A stretch of 6,675 nt of DNA, taken from NCBI GenBank assembly GCA_025997495.1, contig BNUR01000149.1:1-6675 (forward strand). The letters are read 5' to 3'. How positions within the stretch are numbered: position 1 is the first letter of the stretch; every line of letters starts with the position of its first letter. Under the pieces are notes generated by a model. It saw nothing but the letters and a program-made list of their open reading frames with translations. It had not been told where the DNA came from and made no database searches. The position numbers and the translations under genes are program-made. The DNA is from Spirochaetia bacterium. GTDB taxonomy: Bacteria > Spirochaetota > Spirochaetia > Treponematales > Breznakiellaceae. Shown here piece by piece: positions 1 through 4,734 of this stretch.

Positions 1-480
1 TGTAGGAACTACCGTTCCTCATCGTCTTTAAAGGTGTAGTCCAGATGTCAATGGAGATTGTTTTCAACCTGCCAATGTGCCCGCACTGACTTGGCGAATG
101 CGTTGATGTCGGTAATACTGGCGATGAAATATCTCGTGTCGATGGTGGTTTCACCGGTGGATTTTACGAAAGTACGCCGGACACAGCCAAAACTTTTAAG
201 CCCGGCCCATTCTTTTCGGTCCTGAAACCACGAAATGTCCTGGCTAAGGTAATATTCCCGGATCGCAACGCCGGATTGTTCCTTCTCAACCGTCTTTTTA
301 TAGGTGCTTTCACTCTTTTCCAGAGTTTCAAGGGTTGTTTTATCGAAAAACTGCGGGTATTTCATTGGTTTTCTCGTCTACCACCGTTTCTGAAAGGCAC
401 AATCCCCGGTCGGTTGAATACGCGCTGACGGTGTGCATCGCTTTTACCGCATCCCGATCCGTCTTGTTTCGTTTACTTCC
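1..480 (-). pseudogene. ISAs1-family transposase remnant, multiply broken
   Basis: This is the decayed remains of an ISAs1-type (H-repeat-like) DDE transposase. Reading leftwards from about 480, one frame gives GSKRNKTDRDAVKAMHTVSA, then a DEKTNEIPA stretch, which match the family's segment after the first catalytic Asp. At about 350-370 the frame changes. The next segment (365 to 51) carries EWAGLKS, RYFIASI and the family signature RAHWQVENNLH. The middle of the protein, including the family's IDAMG-type second catalytic Asp, is missing, so an internal deletion explains the frame change. After LH the conserved Trp codon is TGA (48-50), and the frame resumes with HLDYTFKDDEER before a TAG. 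The N-terminal third, including the DGKT Asp, is absent where the element meets the lipoprotein fragment. Only the third catalytic acidic residue (E of VENN) remains, so it cannot be active. The right-end tail runs off the window. Confidence 0.85.
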
Positions 481-877
481 CCGGACATTTGGAAGCCCTG
501 CTCTGCCCGCACCTTGTCAAGGTTGGCCCGATCAACCACCACGAGTTTCCCACTCCCCACCAGCGCCGTCTCGAGCCCATCCAACACGTACTGGGAAAAC
601 GGCGCCGAAGGTGAACTCACGCTGATAAGCGCCACCTCGGTCCGGGCCGGAAGCCGTGCTTCCATCTGTGCCGCTGCCTGGGCTACGGCCTCGTCCAGGG
701 ACATGCTGCCGGATGAGGCGGGAGCCGCCGCCTATGACGGCTCCCGCCTACAGTCTCCCCGGCGGGTGCCGCCGCCATGCCTGACGGCTGAGAGCCGCAC
801 GCGGCCAATACAAAGGCGAATCCCAGCATGGCGGCCATTGCCGCACATAATATGTTCCTTTTCATTTTAGTCCTCAT
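471..877 (-). pseudogene. truncated, frameshifted second copy of the CsgG/LpoB-like lipoprotein gene
   Basis: This is a degraded tandem copy of the intact lipoprotein gene at 931-2646. It keeps a Shine-Dalgarno-like GGGGGAAG before the ATG at 877 and a near-identical lipoprotein signal peptide ending LVLAAC-type (here VLAACGSQPSG). Soon after the lipobox the sequence diverges. The segment matching RVAELPASWNS through the Gly-rich part of the intact copy is deleted and replaced by a short palindromic stretch, and the frame shifts. The original frame resumes as APASSGSMSLDEAVAQ and follows the intact protein closely through GFQMSGEV. It then stops abruptly at about 471-480, where ISAs1 transposase sequence begins. 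The rest of the CsgG-like domain and the whole beta-helix are absent. If translated from 877, the product would be a 64-residue frameshifted peptide ending near 683. It is probably non-functional. Confidence 0.85.
716..749. repeat. perfect 12-bp inverted repeat with 10-nt loop inside the lipoprotein pseudogene
   Basis: AGGCGGGAGCCG at 716-727 and CGGCTCCCGCCT at 738-749 are exact reverse complements around a 10-base loop. It lies exactly where the pseudogene departs from the intact copy. The intact gene has only the left arm (GAGGCGGGAGCCGCC, about 2392-2406), so the right arm is extra sequence at the deletion point. It may be a REP-like palindrome, or a templated or snap-back insertion formed during the deletion. 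Confidence 0.7.
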
Positions 878-930
878 ATTCTTCCCCCAAACAGGCTGCT
901 TGTAAAAAAACGCATTGCAGTATTGCCGCC

Positions 931-2646
931 CTATTCCCAGCCCCCCGCCGGGCCGTCTTTCGTACTGTCCATCGCCGTGGCTGCCCGTGCGGTGGTGTTG
1001 CGCTTTTTGCCACCGGCATACACTGCATGACCACCGCTGTCAGACCCTGCCCTGTTTGCCCCCTCGGGAGCGTTGGAGCCGTAGATGACCCCGCCCCCGG
1101 CTTTTATGAATGTGCGAGCATATACTCCACCGCCACCAACCGCAGTATTTCCACTGATAGTTCCACCAGTCATAGTGATTGTATTGGCAAATACCCCGCC
1201 ACCAAGACCATACGAATACTGGGTACGGTTTCCATTGATAGTGCCACCGCTCATGGTGAACGCACCTTTAGTATACACGCCGCCACCACCAACGCCACCA
1301 CGAGAGGTACTAGCTAGAGAGGTATTTTCACTGATGACTCCGCCACTCATAGTGAACGCGCCGGATTCTACACCTACCCCACCACCATCTTTGCTCGTAT
1401 TCCCGGTAATCGTGCCGCCGTTCATGGTGAATGAGCCGGACGCCACATATACCCCGCCACCAGTTCTATCATTCGTATTCCCCGTAATCGCGCCGCCGTT
1501 CATCACGAATCTGCCCCCAGTCACCTCGACAAGGCTCTTGGCGGCATTATTTTGAGTACCCCTGAGCGTTACGCCGTCTTCCAGCGTAAAGGTAACGCCG
1601 GATTTGACATTGAAAAGCGAATAGGACGGGTTTGCACCCTCAAAGCTCACCGTGTGTTCTCCCCCAGCGCTTTTCAGGATTATCGTAAGCGTCTTGCCGC
1701 CGTAGCTCAGTTCCGTGGGGGTGATTGCCTCGTCTTTGCCAAGCGCGATGGTATAGTTTCCACCGCTTTTGGCGTTTATACTTATCCAGTCCAGCGCGTC
1801 CAAGAGGTCCATTTCACCCTGTAAGGTATCACCCTCATAAAGAGCGCCCGGCGCGGCCTGTACAACCGGCTTCACCGGAGCCGCCGGAGCCTGCGCCGTA
1901 CCACTTCCCGCGGTGGAGCTCTGCGAAGCGGTACTCCGGGGCACTGCGGCAATGCCGGATTGTCCAAGCAACGCCCGCACCCGCTCATCGTTGGTGATGT
2001 CCGCCGGGAAGGAGACCGCCACCACCGCCTTTGCCACATCAATCGCCTTGAGGGTGAGACGGTAGAGCATACCGAGGTTTGAAAGGCTGCCCGTAACAAT
2101 CGCGCCCGCCCCGACCATCTGCCCGATGGACTTGGCCGAATCGTCGCTTACCTCCCCGGACATCTGGAAGCCCTGCTCCGCCCGTACCTTGTCAAGGTTG
2201 GCCCGGTCAACTACCACGAGTTTTCCGCTCCCCACCAGCGCCGCCTCAAGCCCGTCCAACACGTACTGGGAAAACGGCGCGGAAGGCGAACTCACACTGA
2301 TAAGCGCCACCTCGGTCCGTGCCGGAAGCCGTGCTTCCATCTGCGCCGCTGCCTGGGCTATGGCCTCGTCCAGGGACATGCTGCCGGATGAGGCGGGAGC
2401 CGCCTGTGTTGCCGGTACGCCACCGCCGGACAAGTCTGAAGGCAGGTAACCCCTTGCCAGTATAGTATTTAACCAGATGTCACGATCTTCCTGAGTCATG
2501 CTGTTCCAGCTAGCGGGAAGCTCAGCCACTCTGCCGGAAGCCGCCGGGCCTGACGGCTGAGATCCACATGCGGCTAACACCAAGGCGAATCCCAGCATGG
2601 CGGCCATTGCCGCAAAAAATACGTTCTTATTCATTTTGGTACTCAT
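931..2646 (-). CDS. lipoprotein with CsgG/LpoB-like domain and C-terminal right-handed beta-helix
   Basis: Predicted envelope lipoprotein of 571 residues. Start: ATG at 2646 is preceded by GGAGG with a 6-nt gap. The longer frame starting at 2730 has no such site and places 28 atypical residues before the signal peptide. A Lys-bearing N-terminus and hydrophobic stretch lead to lipobox LAAC, with lipidated Cys27. Residues 90-228 resemble the CsgG/LpoB-like fold, with EVALISV, a VVVDRANLDKV motif, FQMSGEVSDDSAKSIG and GAGAIVTGSL. An Ala/Pro/Ser linker follows (229-266). Residues 270-375 carry the SGGNYTIALG and LTIILK pattern that precedes beta-helices in spirochaete surface proteins. Residues 380-525 form a beta-helix of five clear FTM[NST]GGxI[TSN]GN repeats, each followed by GGGVY-type turns. 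CsgG and LpoB relatives act in outer-membrane secretion or peptidoglycan synthase activation; which applies here is unknown. The tail is Arg/Thr/Ala-rich. A truncated copy lies downstream. Confidence 0.85.
   Translation of the reverse strand: MSTKMNKNVFFAAMAAMLGFALVLAACGSQPSGPAASGRVAELPASWNSMTQEDRDIWLNTILARGYLPSDLSGGGVPATQAAPASSGSMSLDEAIAQAAAQMEARLPARTEVALISVSSPSAPFSQYVLDGLEAALVGSGKLVVVDRANLDKVRAEQGFQMSGEVSDDSAKSIGQMVGAGAIVTGSLSNLGMLYRLTLKAIDVAKAVVAVSFPADITNDERVRALLGQSGIAAVPRSTASQSSTAGSGTAQAPAAPVKPVVQAAPGALYEGDTLQGEMDLLDALDWISINAKSGGNYTIALGKDEAITPTELSYGGKTLTIILKSAGGEHTVSFEGANPSYSLFNVKSGVTFTLEDGVTLRGTQNNAAKSLVEVTGGRFVMNGGAITGNTNDRTGGGVYVASGSFTMNGGTITGNTSKDGGGVGVESGAFTMSGGVISENTSLASTSRGGVGGGGVYTKGAFTMSGGTINGNRTQYSYGLGGGVFANTITMTGGTISGNTAVGGGGVYARTFIKAGGGVIYGSNAPEGANRAGSDSGGHAVYAGGKKRNTTARAATAMDSTKDGPAGGWE
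1072..1509 (-). repeat. degenerate in-frame repeats encoding beta-helix rungs
   Basis: Within the lipoprotein gene this stretch encodes residues 380-525. It has five recognisable rungs (380-390, 406-416, 431-441, 463-473, 490-500) and one worn rung (513-525), spaced 25-32 residues apart. On the plus strand the repeats appear as recurring CCGCCACC-rich blocks and GTGAACGC/GTGAATGAG motifs. The consensus is [FI]xM[NST]GGxIxGN followed by GGGVY. Such repeats can gain or lose copies by recombination, so rung number may vary between strains. Confidence 0.75.
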
Positions 2647-2823
2647 ATTCTTCCTCCAATCAGGGAAATGTAAAAAACCGCCAAAAACTGTAAAATCATT
2701 ACTAAAAATATCAGCAATATTCATTATCATTCATTAATGTATGAATATTTCAATATTAACGATTGATTTTGTCAATATTATAGATACTAGTCAAGTCCAT
2801 AGATGTACCTAAAGCTAAAGATT
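2647..2823. promoter_or_regulatory. AT-rich divergent control region with repeated CAATATT boxes
   Basis: This space lies between the minus-strand lipoprotein gene and the plus-strand XRE regulator, and should hold promoters for both. CAATATT occurs three times, at 2715-2721, 2751-2757 and 2773-2779. The last two sit in a 9-base direct repeat TCAATATTA (2750-2758, 2772-2780) exactly 22 bp apart, about two helical turns. AATATTCAT (2716-2724) and ATGAATATT (2741-2749) form a perfect 9-bp inverted repeat. A weak -35/-10 pair for the plus strand, TTAACG (2756-2761) and TATTAT (2777-2782), overlaps the boxes, though its 15-bp spacing is poor. Repeats like these could be operators for the adjacent XRE protein; that is inference. 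Confidence 0.5.
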
Positions 2824-3198
2824 ATGACGAGTCTTAGGGCTGTATTAGCCTTTAATATGAGGGAACAGCGGCACGTCTTGAAATTATCCCAGGAAAAACT
2901 GGCGGAACGGGTGAATGCAGCGCCCCATTATATTGGCATGATAGAGACGGAACGGAGCTTTCCAACGCCGGAGATGCTGGAACGGATTGCCGCCGCCCTG
3001 GAAATTGACGCCCCGGACTTGTTTTCAATGAAAATGTACCCTTCGGAAGAAACCGGTTCCATCAAGCAGTTCCAGGAACGGGTGATAAGCGATATGGCGC
3101 AGGTACTTTCCTACCGGCTTAAAGAACTGGAACAGGATACCGCCCGGCCGGACGCTGCCAATGGACCCGGCAGCGGGAACGAGACTAAACTGGTTTAA
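2824..3198 (+). CDS. XRE-family helix-turn-helix transcriptional regulator
   Basis: Small DNA-binding regulator of 124 residues. An XRE/Cro-type HTH spans about residues 8-67: LSQEKLAERV (21-30) is the first helix of the motif and PHYIGMIETE (34-43) fits the turn and recognition helix, followed by PTPEMLERIAAALEI, the usual closing helices. The C-terminal 55 residues include a helix (IKQFQERVISDMAQVLSYRL) that may dimerise, then a charged tail. ATG at 2824 gives the conventional family N-terminus (TSLRAVLAFNMR). An in-frame ATG at 2803 would add seven residues. Neither start has a convincing Shine-Dalgarno sequence, so the start is uncertain. It is transcribed divergently from the lipoprotein gene across a repeat-rich intergenic region, which suggests self-regulation and possibly control of that gene. 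A broken paralogue lies at 3855-3965, with about 20 of 37 aligned residues identical. Confidence 0.85.
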   Translation: MTSLRAVLAFNMREQRHVLKLSQEKLAERVNAAPHYIGMIETERSFPTPEMLERIAAALEIDAPDLFSMKMYPSEETGSIKQFQERVISDMAQVLSYRLKELEQDTARPDAANGPGSGNETKLV

Positions 3199-3216
3199 CC
3201 ATATTCCGGCAGATAA

Positions 3217-3283
3217 AACCTATCAATACATCCGTGAATAGTATACCCGTCAATGATATCCCCTTTGATGGGATGGATAGGTT
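3217..3283. terminator. possible stem-loop between converging genes
   Basis: AACCTATC at 3217-3224 is the exact reverse complement of GATAGGTT at 3276-3283, and a nested ATCCC/GGGAT pair occurs inside. The structure sits between the stop of the XRE gene and the stop of the converging antitoxin-like gene, so it could end transcription from either side. There is no U-tract and the loop is long, so support is weak. Confidence 0.25.
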
Positions 3284-3539
3284 ATGCGGAGGCGGAAATT
3301 TTTTCGCGGACCAGTTCACCGATGATTTCTGTGGGGGTTTTATGGGCCTTTTCGGCCATGGTACGGAGCCATGCGATGGACACCTGGTCCACCGGGACCG
3401 TTTGGGCAGCCTCAGCAACCTCGCGCTGGCGAGCCCGTTCGGTAAAGTAGCCACCGGGTTTGCCTGCGAGCTTGGGGGTCGTCCGGGTAAGCAGTTCATC
3501 CAGGGCATCATATTCTTCATCAGTCATGTCGTCAGCCAT
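3282..3539 (-). CDS. putative antitoxin of a BrnT/BrnA-like pair
   Basis: An 85-residue acidic-N-terminal protein, second gene of a two-gene minus-strand unit. The first 20 residues (MTDEEYDALDELLTRTTPKL) are acidic and helical. The middle holds a basic stretch (YFTERARQREVAEA). The C-terminus, SIAWLRTMAEKAHKTPTEII followed by GELVREKI, looks like a short helix-turn-helix or ribbon-helix-helix segment as used by many antitoxins to bind their own promoter. Translation starts at ATG 3539 behind AGGAGG (3545-3550), which overlaps the stop of the upstream gene, so the two are probably translated in a fixed ratio. Toxin-first order matches brnT-brnA. The protein is not a close match to any antitoxin I can name with certainty; the role rests mainly on size, order and partner. 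Confidence 0.6.
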   Translation of the reverse strand: MADDMTDEEYDALDELLTRTTPKLAGKPGGYFTERARQREVAEAAQTVPVDQVSIAWLRTMAEKAHKTPTEIIGELVREKISASA

Positions 3540-3551
3540 AGGTTCCTCCTA
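3540..3551 (-). promoter_or_regulatory. Shine-Dalgarno sequence overlapping the toxin stop codon
   Basis: On the minus strand the sequence reads TAGGAGGAACCT before ATG. The toxin's TAG stop supplies the first bases of the AGGAGG ribosome-binding site of the antitoxin-like gene. This decides the antitoxin start and points to translational coupling. Confidence 0.8.
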
Positions 3552-3800
3552 ATGGTAGGCAAGATCGTACCACGGTTTGCGGCACAGCATGGCGTGAAAC
3601 ACCTTGATGGTGTTCTCGTCAATACGATTATAGAGTATTTCAAGCAGATTTGCATTAGCATCATGTCCGAGAACAAGATACTTGTTGGCAAAACCTTCCA
3701 AGAGATCTTCATAGACAGGGTTATCCAAGGCGAAGCGGATAGCCGCCTCGGTAATATGATGCTTGAAAGCCGTTTTCTTGAAGATGATGCTCTCGTCCAT
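3549..3800 (-). CDS. putative BrnT-like toxin, first gene of a toxin-antitoxin pair
   Basis: A small protein of 83 residues if started at ATG 3800. Its layout resembles BrnT (RelE-fold ribonuclease toxins): an N-terminal FKHHITEAAIRFALDNPVYE segment parallels BrnT's 'KHGISFEEA..VF.D' region. NKYLVLGHDANANLLEILYN and then TIKVFHAMLCRK parallel the two central beta strands and the final 'RIISARKA' strand. His in FHAM and Arg in CRK are candidate functional residues, by analogy only. A TTG at 3818 in the same frame would give 89 residues. Neither start has a good Shine-Dalgarno sequence, and ATG is preferred because it gives the shorter N-terminus expected. The antitoxin-like gene begins 9 nt after its stop. 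If active, it would probably cleave RNA to slow growth; this is inferred from family resemblance. Confidence 0.6.
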   Translation of the reverse strand: MDESIIFKKTAFKHHITEAAIRFALDNPVYEDLLEGFANKYLVLGHDANANLLEILYNRIDENTIKVFHAMLCRKPWYDLAYH

Positions 3801-3848
3801 ATCGAAACTATAGCTCAAACAGCGGCAATGAGCAAGAAAGCCGCATAG

Positions 3849-4004
3849 GCCATTAATATGAAGGCATACCGTACTGCCCGGGGACTTTCACAGGCAAAAT
3901 TGGCCGAAGAAGAGGACACCAGTACCCACTATATAGGCATGATCGAGACCAAAAACAAGTTTCCCTTTTCGTGTCGTTCGTGTTTTTCGTGGTTTAAATC
4001 CTAA
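3849..4004 (+). pseudogene. 5' fragment of a second XRE regulator gene
   Basis: A 48-residue frame from ATG 3858 to TAA 4002-4004 encodes a helix-turn-helix start: KAYRTARGLSQAKLAEEED and then STHYIGMIETKNKFP. In the same frame, codons just upstream of the ATG read A-I-N, which fits the family's N-M-K start of helix 1, so the true gene began further upstream. Homology to the XRE gene at 2824 covers 3855-3965 and ends exactly at the FP motif. After that the reading frame enters a TTCGTG tandem array and gives the unrelated tail FSCRSCFSWFKS. The rest of the HTH domain and the C-terminus are missing. It lies back-to-back with the toxin gene, whose 5' end almost touches it, suggesting the pair arrived by, or was broken by, a rearrangement here. 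Confidence 0.75.
3968..3994 (+). repeat. TTCGTG tandem array, three copies with 9-bp period
   Basis: TTCGTG starts at 3968, 3977 and 3986, each followed by three variable bases (TCG, TTT, GTT). The array begins within three bases of where the XRE fragment loses homology. Its regular period and abrupt junction look like a dispersed intergenic repeat rather than coding sequence. Confidence 0.75.
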
Positions 4005-4020
4005 AGAATTCTATCTTAAT

Positions 4021-4040
4021 CAGTGAAAATCTGTGAATAA
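4021..4040 (+). repeat. 10-bp-period GTGAA direct repeat
   Basis: CAGTGAAAAT (4021-4030) is followed directly by CTGTGAATAA (4031-4040), then a run of T. It lies 27 bp beyond the TTCGTG array and about 90 bp before the rubredoxin start, and may be part of the same kind of intergenic repeat. Confidence 0.5.
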
Positions 4041-4127
4041 TTTTTTTCATGCGTTTGTCGTGCAGGCAGCATATATCCCCCTTTATTTTACGGCGCCATT
4101 ATATTATGATTTTATTGAGGAGTACAT

Positions 4128-4289
4128 ATGAAAAAATACCGTTGTGACTCATGCGACTACATTTACGATCCCGCGAAGGGCGACCCCGACGGGGGCATCA
4201 AGCCGGGAACCGCCTTTGAGGACATCCCCGATGGCTGGGTCTGCCCCCTCTGCGGCATGGGGAAGGATTGCTTCGCCGTGATAAAGTAG
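4128..4289 (+). CDS. rubredoxin
   Basis: A 53-residue electron-transfer protein holding one iron atom in four cysteines. The sequence shows both ligand loops: Y4-R-C6-D-S-C9 and V38-C39-P-L-C42-G. It also shows the expected aromatic core (Y4, Y11, Y13, F30, W37, F49) and the [24 protein letters not shown] spacing. Length is typical for the family (about 52-54). ATG 4128 is preceded by GAGGAG (4117-4122) with a 5-nt gap. An additional Cys48 near the C-terminus is not part of the usual four-cysteine set. Rubredoxins in anaerobes commonly pass electrons to rubrerythrin or superoxide reductase for oxygen defence, or to other oxidoreductases. No partner gene is next to it here, so its partner is unknown. 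It appears to be transcribed alone; hairpins lie about 50-150 bp downstream. Confidence 0.95.
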   Translation: MKKYRCDSCDYIYDPAKGDPDGGIKPGTAFEDIPDGWVCPLCGMGKDCFAVIK

Positions 4290-4336
4290 GGCCCGGAATT
4301 TGGATACGACGGCCCCGCGGCAGTGGTAGACAGCCA

Positions 4337-4440
4337 GGAGTTTGTTGCACTTCGTGCATTTCAATCAGAAAAATCGGCCTTCAAGGCGATTTTTACCCTG
4401 CAAACTCCGTCGAACCGTCAGACCTATGGTCTGCGGTTCG
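4337..4440 (+). ncRNA. candidate structured RNA or palindromic element, three-way junction plus hairpin
   Basis: GGAGTTTG (4337-4344) pairs perfectly with CAAACTCC (4401-4408). Inside it lie TGCAC-TTC-GTGCA (4346-4358) and a longer stem in which AAAAATC (4369-4375) pairs with GATTTTT (4388-4394) around GCCT-TCA-AGGC, with one bulged G. Three bases after the closing helix comes a 13-bp stem: CGAACCG, bulged T, CAGACC, loop TAT, GGTCTG, CGGTTCG (4411-4440). All three hairpins have three-base loops. No known RNA family is recognised. The strand is assumed from the preceding rubredoxin gene; the palindromes fold on either strand. Confidence 0.35.
4369..4394. terminator. possible bidirectional intrinsic terminator
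   Basis: A stem with 11 paired positions and a TCA loop is flanked by a run of A on the left and a run of T on the right, the arrangement expected of a terminator that can work in both directions. It begins 80 bp after the rubredoxin stop. The T residues are within the stem, so efficiency is uncertain. Confidence 0.45.
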
Positions 4441-4501
4441 CAGTACGCCGTATAATCGAGATTTTTTGCGGCATCAAGCGCATAAAATCCACAAGTGCAA
4501 T

Positions 4502-4518
4502 CGGACACGAAGTGTCCG
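4502..4518. repeat. 7-bp perfect hairpin with GAA loop
   Basis: CGGACAC (4502-4508) and GTGTCCG (4512-4518) flank a GAA loop. Its central nine bases CACGAAGTG are the reverse complement of the central nine bases of the hairpin at 4346-4358 (CACTTCGTG), so the two loops could pair with each other. Confidence 0.6.
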
Positions 4519-4536
4519 CGGCTGCTAGGCCAAGCG

Positions 4537-4588
4537 GCGGAACAGCCCCTTCTCCACCAAAGATCTGGCGGAGAAGGGGCTGTTCCGC
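4537..4588. terminator. 19-bp perfect inverted repeat, possible strong terminator
   Basis: GCGGAACAGCCCCTTCTCC (4537-4555) and its exact reverse complement (4570-4588) flank a 14-base segment containing the palindrome AGATCT; two further pairs can form beyond one mismatch. The stem is very stable, but no T-run follows on either strand, so it could equally be a REP-like or IS-derived palindrome. Confidence 0.55.
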
Positions 4589-4734
4589 GGCCATATACTC
4601 ACACGACATTTGTAAGAATTACATCAACATTGGGATTGGCTATTAATATACCTATGGCGGTGTAAGAAACACCTTATCCATTTTCCGATTAAATCATTAA
4701 TCCTGTTGATTTTGTTCGTGACATGGAGGAAAAA

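Larger units (their letters stand above)
4290..4734. other. hairpin-dense region without a convincing protein gene
   Basis: The plus-strand open frame here (4323-4646) and its shadows have no recognisable domain, no good ribosome-binding site and a composition dictated by the palindromes. The stretch holds at least six stem-loops: 4346-4358, 4369-4394, 4411-4440, 4502-4518, 4537-4588 and a weak GGTGT/ACACC pair at 4659-4673. A closing helix (4337-4344 with 4401-4408) encloses the first two. It may hold a structured RNA, a palindromic repeat cluster, or both. Confidence 0.55.

Noticed and set aside
433..870. A 145-residue plus-strand frame, with a matching one at 2126-2449
   Set aside because: Both are the same antisense shadow of the duplicated CsgG-like coding region. 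Their similarity reflects the duplication, not a second gene.
1085..1555. A 156-residue plus-strand frame rich in TPPPP repeats
   Set aside because: It is the antisense image of the GGGVY-type beta-helix repeats of the lipoprotein gene.
2647..2730. A longer lipoprotein start at 2730
   Set aside because: It would put 28 residues before the signal peptide and has no ribosome-binding site. The ATG at 2646 has GGAGG at good spacing, and the duplicate copy conserves that start.
3234..3848. A 204-residue plus-strand open frame
   Set aside because: It is fully antisense to the toxin-antitoxin-like pair, whose proteins are more plausible and have a clear internal ribosome-binding site. Sharing a frame with the XRE fragment at 3858 appears to be coincidence.
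3968..4040. The short periodic repeats considered as a CRISPR array
   Set aside because: Units are 6-10 bp with no spacers of usual length, and no cas genes are present.
4451..4456. A perfect TATAAT box inside the hairpin region
   Set aside because: No acceptable -35 sequence lies 16-18 bp upstream, and no supported gene starts just downstream.
4323..4646. A 107-residue plus-strand frame after rubredoxin
   Set aside because: It runs through six palindromes, has no good ribosome-binding site and no recognisable family; the hairpins explain the sequence better.
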